From: Girardinichthys multiradiatus
Lineage: Eukaryota > Chordata > Actinopteri > Cyprinodontiformes > Goodeidae
Length of the DNA stretch: 64,000 bases
Reading direction: 5' to 3'
Assembly (NCBI RefSeq): GCF_021462225.1
Contig: NC_061804.1
Span: 811,001-875,000 of the forward strand
The notes below the pieces were generated by a model. That model saw only the letters and a list, made by a program, of their open reading frames with translations, was not told the origin of the DNA and did no database searches. Shown here one piece after another: positions 21,351-30,739 of this stretch (the first letter of the stretch is position 1; each line of letters opens with the position of its first letter). The translations under genes and the position numbers were made by a program.

Positions 21351-24300
21351 CTGGAAAAGTTGGAGCCACATGAGGAACACCAAACATATGTTCTACAAAG
21401 CCTTGATGGGTCAGAACCTGACAGCCTGGCCCGGTGTTTAAATTGTCAGAGCACTTTTAAAAAGATGGAGGGCAAATTCAATTTGGGATGTGAACAGTTA
21501 TACTTTATTTTAGTTAAACTATGAAAAGCTGGTTTAAAATCAACATAATTTGTTCTAAAGGAGTCTAAAGTTCTGAGGTTCTTCCTGAGTGATCAACAGC
21601 CCTGTTCTGTGTACCTGTCTCTCTGACAGACTGAGCGCCGTGGCCAGCTCCGCCTTCCTCCGGATGGTGATGTACTTGCTGTAGTGGAACTCCTTCTCCA
21701 GCTCCAGCCGCTGGTGATCGGTGTACACCACCCGGTATTTGTCTTTAGTCCGTGTCTTCCCATCTGCAACAAAGAGGAACATGAAAGGTTCAACCCACTT
21801 CAAAGGATGCAAGCTGAGCAGCTCACAGGAGGAGAAAAGACCTTTTCACAGATAATTAGTCCAATGACTAACAGTCTGTTTGTTCATTCTGCTCAGAAAA
21901 CCCAGGTGAATTATTAAACTTCTTGGTTCTATAAAACAAAAAGTATTAAATGATGAAACCTTTTGATCATCTTTTTTTTGCAGCTGATCATCCAAGTAAG
22001 AAAAGCAGACCCAGGGTTTTGACCCCTGGACCCCTGGCTTTAATGTAGTTGAACATAACTAATCTAGATAATCAAATCTGTTGAAATGTCCTCTTCATGC
22101 TGATGACACCATGATTTCCTGCTGGGAGCTAAAATGACCAGGTGCTGTCACAAACATCCAACTGGGATCAAACTGGATCAAACTGGGCCAGAGCATATCC
22201 AGAACTGGAGCACTTCTGGGGTGTTACTGATCTGCAACAGTCAGTATCTATTAAGAGTGGTCCAAGGAAAGGGCAATGGACAACCAGCAACAGGGTCATG
22301 GTTGGAAAAGGATTACTAATGAGGGCAGGGAGTGAAGGCTGGCCCGTGTGTTCTGATCCAACAGACTAGATAGTGTACCAGTTAATGCTGGTTCTGATAG
22401 AACGGTGTACAGTTGGGTTGTTCTGTAGGGGTCTACACAGCTGCAGACCAGTCAGGATGCTCATCCTGACCCCTGTCCAACGGGCATATAAACATCAGAA
22501 CGAGACCACAGAGCAATGAAGGTGTGTGTCCGGGGAACACATGGTACCAGCATGCAGTGTGATGGTTCTGGGAATGTTCTTTTAGTAAAACTTGGGTCGT
22601 GTCATTCATGTTGATGTTACTTTGACACGTCCCAACTACTTCTGCTTTGTTGCAGACTATGTAGCCTTTTATGGATGGATGGATGGACGGACGGACGGAT
22701 GGGTGGATGGATGGGTGATGCACAAAGGGATGGGAGGGTTACATATTCACCAATCAGGCATTACATTATGACCACCTGCCTAGATGTCTGATGGTCTCCT
22801 TTCTGCTGCCAAAACAGGTCTGACCCATGGAGACATGGGCTCTATCGGATCCCTGAAGGTATGCTAAGGTCCCTGGCTCCAAGATCAGAATCAGAATCAG
22901 AACCAGCTTTATTGCTAAGTTTGTACATACAAACAAGGAATTTGACTCCGGTACACTTTGCTCTTTGTTTTTGTATTACAGAATATACATATTTACAATA
23001 TACAATATACACATATATAATAAAAAGGTACATTTGCAACATCTGTATGCTGTTGTTCTGTACTTTATTAAATGTTCATCAGAGAAACATCCTGGGGGAA
23101 GAAACTGTCTCTGTGGCGGCTGGTTTTAGTGAACAGTGCTCTGTAGCGCCACCTGAAGGTAAAACTCTGAACAGTTTATGTGCAGGGTGTGTGGGGTCTG
23201 CAGAGATTTTAGCAGCTCCTTTCTTGACCCTTGACCTGTAAAAGTCCTGGATGGAGGGAAGGTCAGCTCTGATTATTCTCTCTGCAGACCTGATTATTCG
23301 TTGCAGTCTGGACCTGTCCTGTTTGGTGGATGATCCAAACCACACTGAGATGGATGAAGACAGGACAGACTGAATGATGGCAGTGTAGAAGATGACCAGC
23401 AGCTCCTGTGGAAGGTTGAACTTCTTGAGTTGCCTCAGGAAGTACAGTCTCTGCTGGACCTTCTTCAGAACAGTGTCTATGTGTGAAGACCATCTCAGGT
23501 CCTCAGAGATGGTGGTTCCTAAGAACCTGAAGTGGTCCACAGCCGATATAGTGTTGTTGAGGATGGTGAGGGGGGTGTATGGGGGTGGTGTTCTCCAAAG
23601 GGTCACCACCATTTCCACAGTCTTAGCTTAGATGTTAGCTTCCTAAGTAGTGGAAGGTGTGAAATGGACCTCCGTGGACTGGAGTTGTTTGTCCAGCGCA
23701 CCCCACAGATGCTTGGTTAGACTGAGACCTGGTGAACTTGGAGGCCAGTGGTTATGATGCTCTTCCAACCATTCTTGAATCATTTCTGTCTGGTGGCAGG
23801 GAGCATCCTCCAGCCACCAGGGAATTTTGTTTCCATCCATCCATCCATCCATCCACCCAGCCATCCATCCACCCATCCATCCATCCATCCATCCATCCAT
23901 CCATCCATCCATCCATCCATCCATCCATCCATCCACCCAGCCATCCATCCACCCATCCATCCATCCATCCATCCATCCACCCATCCATCCATCCATCCAT
24001 CCATCCACCCATTCATCCATCCATCCATCCATCCATCCATCCACCCATTCATCCATCCATCCATCCATCCACCCATCCATCCATCCATCCATCCATCCAT
24101 CCACCCAGCCATCCATCCATCCATCCATCCACCCACCCATTCATCCATCCATCCATCCATCCATCCATCCATCCATCCATCCACCCACCCATTCATCCAT
24201 CCATCCATCCATCCACCCATTCATCCATCCATCCATCCATCCATCCACCCAGCCATCTATCCATCCATCCATCCACCCATCCATCCATCCATCCATCCAT

Positions 24301-27300
24301 CCACCCACCCAGCCATCCATCCATCCATCCATCCACCCATCCATCCATCCATCCATCCACCCATTCATCCATCCATCCATCCATCCACCCATCCATCCAT
24401 CCATCCATCCATCCAACCATTCATCCATCCATCCATCCATTCATCCATCCATCCATCCACCCACCCATCTCTCCATCCATCCATCCACCCATTCATCCAT
24501 CCATCCATCCATCCACCCACCCAGCCATCCATCCATCCATCCATCCACCCATTCATCCATCCATCCATCCATTCATCCATCCATCCATCCATCCACCCAC
24601 CCATCTCTCCATCCATCCATCCATCCATTCATCCATCCATCCATCCATCCATCCACCCACCCATCTCTCCATCCATCCATCCATCCATCCATTCATCCAT
24701 CCATCCATTCATCCATCCATCCATCCATCCATCCACCCACCCATCTCTCCATCCATCCATCCATCCATCCATCCATCCATCCATCCACCCATTCATCCAT
24801 CCATCCATCCATCCATCCATCCATCCACCCACCCATCTCTCCATCCATCCATCCACCCATTCATCCATCCATCCATCCATCCATCCATTCATCCATCCAT
24901 CCATCCATCCATCCATTCATCCATCCATCCATTCATCCATCCATCCATCCATCCATCCACCCACCCATCTCTCCATCCATCCATCCATCCATCCAACCAT
25001 TCATCCATCCATCCATCCATCCATCCATCCATCCATCCAACCATTCATCCATCCACCCATCTCTCCATCCATCCATCCACCCATTCATCCATCCATTCAT
25101 CCATCCATCCATTCATCCATCCATCCACCCATCTCTCCATCCATCCATCCACCCATTCATCCACCCATTCATCCATCCATTCATCCATCCATCCATTCAT
25201 CCATCCATCCATCCATCCATCCACCCACCCATCTCTCCATCCATCCATCCATCCATCCATCCATCCATCCATCCACCCACCCATCTCTCCATCCATCCAT
25301 CCATCCATCCATTCATCCATCCATCCATCCATCCATCCATCCATCCATCCATCCATCCATCCATCCATCCATTCATCCATTCATGCCTTCAAGTCGGACC
25401 CAGTTGGACTCATGTCCGTCAGCTTCCTACCAGTGGGATGTGTTTGGTAAGCCTCTGAAGGTAATCCCTGCTAGAACCAGAGGTCCAGCCCGGCCAGGAG
25501 GATACATCCCAGCTTTTTCACCTTTTGATGGATTTAAATGTTTCTGAATCTCTGAAGCTACAAAGATATGATTTGGACTACATCTAATAATCTTTGCTGT
25601 TTTTTCTGCAGTCAGTTTCTACTGGATCAATATGGAAATCATTAGTGAGGCAGGTAATGATCTGCCTGATGAGAAGTGAAACGGTTCTGCTGCAGGCTCA
25701 AGATTCTTCCTGCTGACCTGGTATTTGGAGGTTTTATTGCCGACCGAGCTGAGCTGTGTGAAATCACACCAGCTGTCAGTATGTAAAAATGTGAGTGAAG
25801 TCGTAACGTTTTATGTTATGTGTTGTAAAGCTGTGGTAGAAGGTGCCGCCAGCCTGATGGAGCCGTGTGTTCTCACCATGACTCCTGCATTCAAATAGCT
25901 TGCCTGACCCGGCTGCATTTGCATGAGCTGAGCTTTTATCAGCTTTTATTCATTTATGGGCCGAGTTCACATGTTGCTGTTAAAACTTTTCACAGGCTGC
26001 AAACTGACACGACCTGAGCTGCCATGACACTGCTCCATGCTTACACCTGGTGCCTACGTTACCCACAATCCATCTGGAACTGCTGTTAGGTTCATGCTCA
26101 TTAGTTCAGCTGAAAACATCAGTGATCCGTTTCCACAGGGAGGCTCGTGGAGAAACAGAACCACTTGGCTCAAAGAGAGACCTGCTTTAGTTTTATCTTC
26201 ACTTTGTTTAATTTTGTTCTGTCAAGTTCATCTTTGCTCTCTTTGTTTCTCTTTAATGTTTTATTGTCAGAAACAGGAGAAGGCTCAGAGGGCGATGGTG
26301 GATGGGGGGTTTCTGGTCTGCAGAAGGAGCTGAGCTGAATGGAGAAGCTCTGGATTTTCTGCTCCATCGATGTTCCAGTCCTCAACTGTGGTCCTAAGAT
26401 ATGGATCATGGCTGAAAGAACCAGATCCTTGATCCCTGCAGCTAAAATGAGCACCTTCTTTAAAGTGGCCCGATCCTGCCTTGGACATAAGGAGAGAAGC
26501 TCCATCATGCAGAAGGAGCTCAGAGAGAACCTGCTGCTCCTCCACATCAAAAGGAGTGAGCTGAGGAGGTTCATCTGTCCAGGATGGCTCATTATCAGAT
26601 GAACTTGAAAGTTTATCTAACCACATCCAGCAGGAAGGAGATCCCAGGGAAGACCAACAACTCTCCAGAGGAACCGTGTTAACAAGAGGCTGGGATGACT
26701 AGAACCTGAGGGAGGAACTGATGGAGTGAGAATGCTATCAGCCAGTTCCTTCAGTACCCAGCAGTCAGTAAGGACAGTCAGAACCTACAGTCCATATTTT
26801 CTGCTGAATCCATAAGCAGATAATGATGGTGTGCTGCAGTTCTCCAGCCGGTACCGATCTGCTGGTCCAGACTGTGGAGCGTTCACAAACACTGCATGGT
26901 GTTCCACACGCTGTTAACAAGTGAAGCCGATGATGGCAGAGACCATCAAACAGTTCCTACTTGAGATATTTGGAGTGATTAGTAATTAGCTGGTTCTCCG
27001 GCTGTGGACCACACTGGTACGTTTATAGAACCAGTAAGGACTGGGTCCAGCACCAGGGCTGCTTTAGTACCAGAACCAGTCTGGTGAAACAAACACAGAT
27101 GGTGGGATTGCATGATGCTGGTGGTATGTGGGACATTTAGACATCACATGTTGGAGGAATCTGAACACGTCATGATGGTTCTGTTCTCCAAAGACAGACC
27201 GCACCAAGGAAGGATTGTTGTTTAAGGGCCAAGCTTTACAGAACTCCATGACATCTGGTTCTGGACTCCCTCCACGTGCCCTGTGACCCAGAGACAGGCA

Positions 27301-29374
27301 GCCTGCATTTAACCTGCATGGACAGAACATCCTTCTGACCACATCCATAGTCAGGGTGAAACCGAAGAATCCATCAAGAACATTTGAAAGGAATTCAGAG
27401 GAGATAGCTAAATGTGTGTGAAAGGTCAGATTAAAGGTGTTCGTGCTCCCTGCAGCCGCTGAGGTCCACACCTCCTTTGGTTCCACAATGATGCCTTCCT
27501 TCATGAAAGCTCACATGTGTGCAAGGACGTAATGATGGGTTCTGAAGGACCAGATGCGGGTCAGATCGTCCCTTCGTTGAGGCTCCATGACTGACCAGTT
27601 GTTTGAAAGAAGCTTCAGTTTGACCTGACCTGTTGGACGGGTTTTACTGCGACACCACCTGGATCTTTGGTTTGTAGAAATACAACTGGTACCGAGTCTT
27701 TCTGGGGGGAACAGAGTCCTTCCAGTCCAGGAGACAGAACCACTCCAGCTGAAGCTAAATGAGAAAGAAAACAGGAAGAAGCAGCTGTCTTCGCTGCTGG
27801 ACCCGGACTGTGTTCTGCTGACGTTAATGCAGCCTGTGAGAGCAGATGAAGAGTCTTCAGCTCTCATTAACACGCTCAGATTCAACATTAACTCTGAACA
27901 CACACCAGTCCACTCAGCGCCGAGCTGCACCCTCCGCTCACCAGGACCAACTCAAACATTTTAGTTTCAGAGGAACATCTGTCAGAACCACTCGGCACAA
28001 ACAGAAACCCAACCTGGCTGATAAAATGAGCCACTAATGAAGGAGAGGGAGTCAGTGAGAGCCTGGCTGCGTTTGTTCATCCAGACTTTAACAGCCGGTC
28101 CTCAGAGAAGATCAGAACCAACACGGGCTCTGCTCTACCCAAACCTCCTGCAGACAAGATGGCACTGTGAGACCACCTGCTGCTCTGAGCTTCTACAAGG
28201 TGGTCCCAGAAGGTTTCCTTCAGAGGTCAGGTGTTCTGTGACCCAGCAGACCCAGTAATACCTCAGATGTTCCATCAAACACCATTCTGGGTCCAATCTA
28301 AACCCGGTGTTCACCATGAACTGGGTTTTGTTCCGTTCATCTCTCTTAAAGTTCATGATATCAGTTCAAGATGAAGCTGCTGCAGGAACATAAACGGACA
28401 GTTCCAGCATCGGGTCGGACTCAGCAGGATTCACTGGGAGTAAGATGGAATACCTTCTTCTAACTGAGCTGGGTCAGTGACACTAGAACCAACTGACAGA
28501 GTTCTGATCAGTGAGCTGCTGACTCCAACCAAACCCACAATCAGTAAGAATGTGAAAGAGGTCCGATTATAGTTTACAGAACGAGCTAAAGGTTGAATCC
28601 GGGTTTTTGTCCTGAAGGGCTGACCCATTTGGGCCAAAATCTGAAGAATAAGTTCTGTCTGATTATGCTCAGAGGTAATGTCAAATTTATCTGGGCTTTT
28701 AAAGGTTCTGTTCTGAAGTTCCTTTTATTTTAGTTGTAGTCAGAAATAAAGAAACGATTTTATTCAGTGGGAAGAATTTTAGTCAGAAAACTCCGCTGCG
28801 GTTCTGGTTCCGCTTCGTCGCATCCGAGCCCCACGTTGATTGCGCGTGTGTGTGTACGTGTGTGTGTGTGTTTGGGGGGTCGGCTCCTGTTGTCTCCGCC
28901 CTGAGAACCCGGGACGGACCGGGACAGACCGCGACCACGTCCTCCGCCCGCCGAACTTACACTAGTTCGGGTTAAATATGGCAAAATAAATTTGTTCAGA
29001 TAAATGTTTCGGTTCCGTCAGAGAAAAAATCGAAATGAAGCAGAAACGATTCTCCACCAGTTAAAAAAAAAGAAAGTTTATTTATGGAAATTAAAGTTAA
29101 AAAGAAGCGAACCGGAAATAGAGCCGAAACATCGGGACAAAATCTGAAGTTTAAAATATTAATTTTATTATAAACTTCCGGACATCAGATTTAAACCTGA
29201 ACTAAATAATAAATTAGATTTATTGAAAAACCAAGAAAAACAACAGCCGCATGGATACTATCTATGTAGGCCTATATTATTATGATTATGATTATTATTA
29301 TTATTATGATTATTATTATTATTATGTTTATTATTATTATTATGTTTATTATTATTATGTTTATTATTATTATG

Positions 29375-29409
<35 letters not shown>

Positions 29410-30421
29410 GTTTATTATTATGTTTATTATGTTTATTATTATAATTATTATGTTTATTATTATTATGTTTATTATTATAATTATTATGTTTATTATTATT
29501 ATGTTTATTATTATGATTATTATGATTATTATTATTATTATTATTATGTTTATTATTATTATGTTTATTATTATAATTATTATGTTTATTATTATTGTGA
29601 TTTTTAGTATTATTATTTTTTCATCATGATAATTATTATTAGGAATAGTATTTCTGCTGCATGTTATTACGGGTGAAGCTGTTAACCCTGCGCTGATATC
29701 TCCTCTCTTTTCATATCAGTCTCATATTAAAATGTTCAACAGTCCTGCTGGGAGCGGCTATAATGATGGTCCAAACTGGGCTCTGAGCAACACCTTAGAA
29801 CCATCAGAAACGGAACATTTTTCATGTCAACAAATAATAAAATAACATCATAAAACAACGTTTTAGAATGTAATTCAGAAGGAATCATTCGAGTAACATT
29901 TTTGTCCAGCAGGCCTAATTATTAAACTGGTCCCGGTTCTTACTTGGGTTGCTGGGCGGCGCGGAGGTTCGGATCCAGTCGTACGGGTTCCTCCTCCTCG
30001 GGGATCCGGGGGACAGCTGTCCCGCAGACGGGTTCAGGGCGGCGGGCAGCAGCGCGGGCGGCTGTCCGGGGAACTCCGGGGAGCTGAACCCCAGCGTGGG
30101 GGCGCTCACGCCGGAACCCGTGGGGGGTCCTCCCACCGCGGCGGCGGCAGCGTAGTGATGGGAAGACCAGTCATCCCGGGCCGGGGGAGGATGGGGCGGG
30201 TAGGCCGGGCTCCAGCCGCCGGCCCCCGTGCCGGCCTGCTGTGGCTCGTTGCTCAGGCCGTGGTGATGGTGGTGGTGGTACCCGGCGAAGTCAGAGTACT
30301 GCGGCGGACCCGGTACCGGGAAGTTCTGTGGGCTGAGGCTGAGGCCCGGGTGGCGACTCACCGGGTTCTGGTGCGGGTACATTGTGGGCTCCTTGTCCAG
30401 CTGCAGGTAACTGACGTACAT
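21102..30421 (-). CDS. cdx1b: Caudal-type homeobox transcription factor Cdx1 (three coding exons, 291 aa)
   Basis: Coding exons 29944-30421, 21615-21763 and 21102-21350 (478, 149 and 249 nt) join in phase to 292 codons including the stop, with GT-AG borders. The start [10 protein letters not shown] is the conserved caudal N-terminus. Next come a proline-rich activation region with His6 (residues 49-54) and Ala5, and the PBX-type hexapeptide region NPYDWIRTS (about 145-153). The homeodomain is at about 166-225, with [16 protein letters not shown]213, N216 and R218 in [13 protein letters not shown]. The tail is Ser/Gly-rich and ends NIKEEY. CDX proteins are nuclear factors that bind TTTATGG-type sites and control posterior patterning and intestinal identity. 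The 8.2-kb first intron is full of repeats. The paralogue letter (b) is a best guess. The hexapeptide has Ile where CDX1 usually has Met. Confidence 0.92.
21615..21763 (-). CDS. cdx1b: cdx1 coding exon 2 (homeodomain helices 1 and 2)
   Basis: Acceptor TTGCAG just upstream of 21763, donor GTACAC after 21615. Encodes residues 160-209, from [19 protein letters not shown] to LSLSERQ. The intron position inside the homeodomain, before VKIWFQNRR, is the conserved CDX position. Confidence 0.95.
21764..22130. other. cdx1 intron 1, 3' end
   Basis: Intronic DNA between exon 2 and the Tc1 half element. Nothing else was recognised. Confidence 0.6.
22131..22668 (+). mobile_element. Tc1-like element, 5' half, ending at an ATGG motif
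   Basis: Carries the successive blocks of a widespread fish Tc1 family on the plus strand: CAGTATCTATTAAGAGTGGT, CAACAGGGTCATGG, GAAGGCTGGCCCGTGTG, AGTTAATGCTGGTTCTGATA, CAGACCAGTCAGGATGC, GGGGAACACATGGTACCAG and GATGTTACTTTGACACGT. It stops in GTTGCAGACTATGTAGCC followed by TTTTATGG, where a short ATGG/ACGG tandem begins. Several frameshifts and deletions are present. It is the complement of the 3' half found inverted at 22745-23832. Confidence 0.78.
22669..22722 (+). repeat. Short (ATGG)n/(ACGG)n tandem
   Basis: ATGG units, then ACGG units, then ATGGGTGG units, beginning exactly where the Tc1 5' half stops. Confidence 0.85.
22745..23832 (-). mobile_element. Tc1-like element, 3' half, inverted and interrupted by a LINE
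   Basis: Segments 22745-22885 and 23630-23832 are the 3' half of the same Tc1 family on the minus strand. The first holds the terminal region (CAGGCATTACATTATGACCA on plus). The second encodes [20 protein letters not shown] and [16 protein letters not shown], a decayed version of the final catalytic block. A LINE at 22886-23629 interrupts it, with AGAT on both sides. The element side next to the (CCAT)n array reads GTTTCCATCC, so the split point is the same ATGG/CCAT motif at which the plus-strand half stops. Confidence 0.75.
22886..23629 (-). mobile_element. Rex1/CR1-L2-like LINE, 3' end, nested in the Tc1 relic
   Basis: Minus-strand 5'-truncated non-LTR element. A nearly open frame at 23618-23079 encodes the end of the RT domain: [78 protein letters not shown], and [17 protein letters not shown] near the C-terminus. 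The 3' UTR runs to 22886 and ends in repeats of TTCTGA. AGAT at 22882-22885 and 23630-23633 is the apparent target duplication. Assignment to Rex1 rather than another CR1/L2 group member is not certain. Confidence 0.8.
23833..25384 (+). repeat. (CCAT)n array, about 1.55 kb, in cdx1 intron 1
   Basis: Nearly pure CCAT tetramers interrupted by CCAC, TTCAT, CAACC and CCATCTCT variants. The string CCACCCACCCATCTCTCCAT recurs about every 60-180 bases (for example near 24465, 24600, 24660, 24740, 24835, 24965, 25230 and 25280), which shows higher-order units. It reads open in all plus frames as an IHPS repeat, an artefact. On the minus strand, the coding strand of cdx1, it is (ATGG)n. It grows from the CCAT at the split point of the Tc1 relic. 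Confidence 0.97.
25385..26338. other. cdx1 intron 1, unique-looking stretch with possible regulatory sites
   Basis: No exon was seen. An octamer ATTTGCAT lies at 25917-25924, followed within 30 bases by CTTTTATCAGCTTTTATTC and CATTTATGG (25950-25958), a dense set of POU- and CDX-like sites. Confidence 0.4.
26339..26740 (+). mobile_element. Decayed Rex3-type LINE C-terminal fragment
   Basis: The plus frame reads [20 protein letters not shown], then [20 protein letters not shown] and HIKRSELRR. This aligns by eye with HELWVMTERTRSRIQAAEMS, VKSSAIREELGVEPLLLHIE and RRQLRW in the copy at 2.1-3.2 kb. It continues to about 26740 with a degraded [19 protein letters not shown] part. Many substitutions mark it as older than the other two copies. 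Confidence 0.7.
26741..29265. other. cdx1 intron 1, no further gene seen
   Basis: Open frames at 27064-27504 and 27511-27930 (minus) show no domain. A GT-rich stretch lies at 28843-28875. Nothing else was recognised. Confidence 0.5.
29270..29632 (+). repeat. (TTA)n with TGA and TGTTTA interruptions
   Basis: A 360-base ATT-type microsatellite in cdx1 intron 1, about 310 bases from the exon 1 donor. Blocks such as TTATGTTTATTATTAT recur, giving a weak higher-order pattern. Confidence 0.93.
29944..30421 (-). CDS. cdx1b: cdx1 coding exon 1
   Basis: ATG at 30419-30421. The donor GTAAGA follows 29944. Encodes residues 1-159 and the first base of codon 160: the caudal activation domain with QYSDFAGY, six His, five Ala, [11 protein letters not shown] and the hexapeptide region. 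The start is chosen because MYVSYL is invariant at the N-terminus of the family. Confidence 0.92.
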
Positions 30422-30739
30422 CTTCCCAGGTGAGGGCTCTCCCTCAGCATACTGCGGCTCCAGCCTGCCTACTGCCGCTCACCTGTCTGCAGGTGAGCTC
30501 TGTGTGTCCGCGTGTCCGTGGGTTTGCGCGCGCTCCAGCTGCCACGCGTTAAAAACGGCCGCGGTCACATGGTCCGGTTTATGGCTCTGATCTCCTCCTC
30601 TTCCTCCCTGACAGCCTTCATCAGGAGCCTGACCTCCTCCTCCTCCTCCTGCCGGCCTGCGGACGCCTCTCTAGCGGACGTGTTTACGTCACAGTCCGCG
30701 GCTGCACTTCAAAGGCTCATCAAAGAGCCGCACTGAGGT
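30422..30739 (-). promoter_or_regulatory. cdx1b: cdx1 5' UTR and proximal promoter
   Basis: The GC- and CpG-rich 318 bases between the cdx1 ATG and the long CCAT array. Minus-strand motifs are two TCF/LEF sites, CTTTGAT (30719-30725) and CTTTGAA (30708-30714), 11 bp apart; a CRE-like TGACGTA (30685-30691); and CCATAAA near 30577, a CDX-type site that could allow autoregulation. A TTTTTAA element near 30550 could be a weak TATA box. CDX1 is an established direct Wnt/LEF target in mammals. The transcription start is not defined here. Confidence 0.6.
30708..30725 (-). promoter_or_regulatory. Paired TCF/LEF sites in the cdx1 promoter
   Basis: CTTTGAT and CTTTGAA on the minus strand, offset by 11 bases (about one helical turn), some 290-305 bases upstream of the ATG. 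The pair ends 14 bases from the start of the long CCAT array. Confidence 0.55.

Noticed and set aside
23732..25547. Open frames of 543-599 codons reading as IHPS repeats
   Set aside because: They are the (CCAT)n array read in all three frames. The 12-bp codon period has no stop. No start context, domain or splice signal.
27064..27930. Minus-strand frames of 139-146 codons in cdx1 intron 1 as a missed exon
   Set aside because: They show no caudal-family similarity, and the exon 1-exon 2 junction is already exact in phase.
29251..29629. Tyr-rich and Ile-rich open frames
   Set aside because: Products of the (TTA)n repeat.
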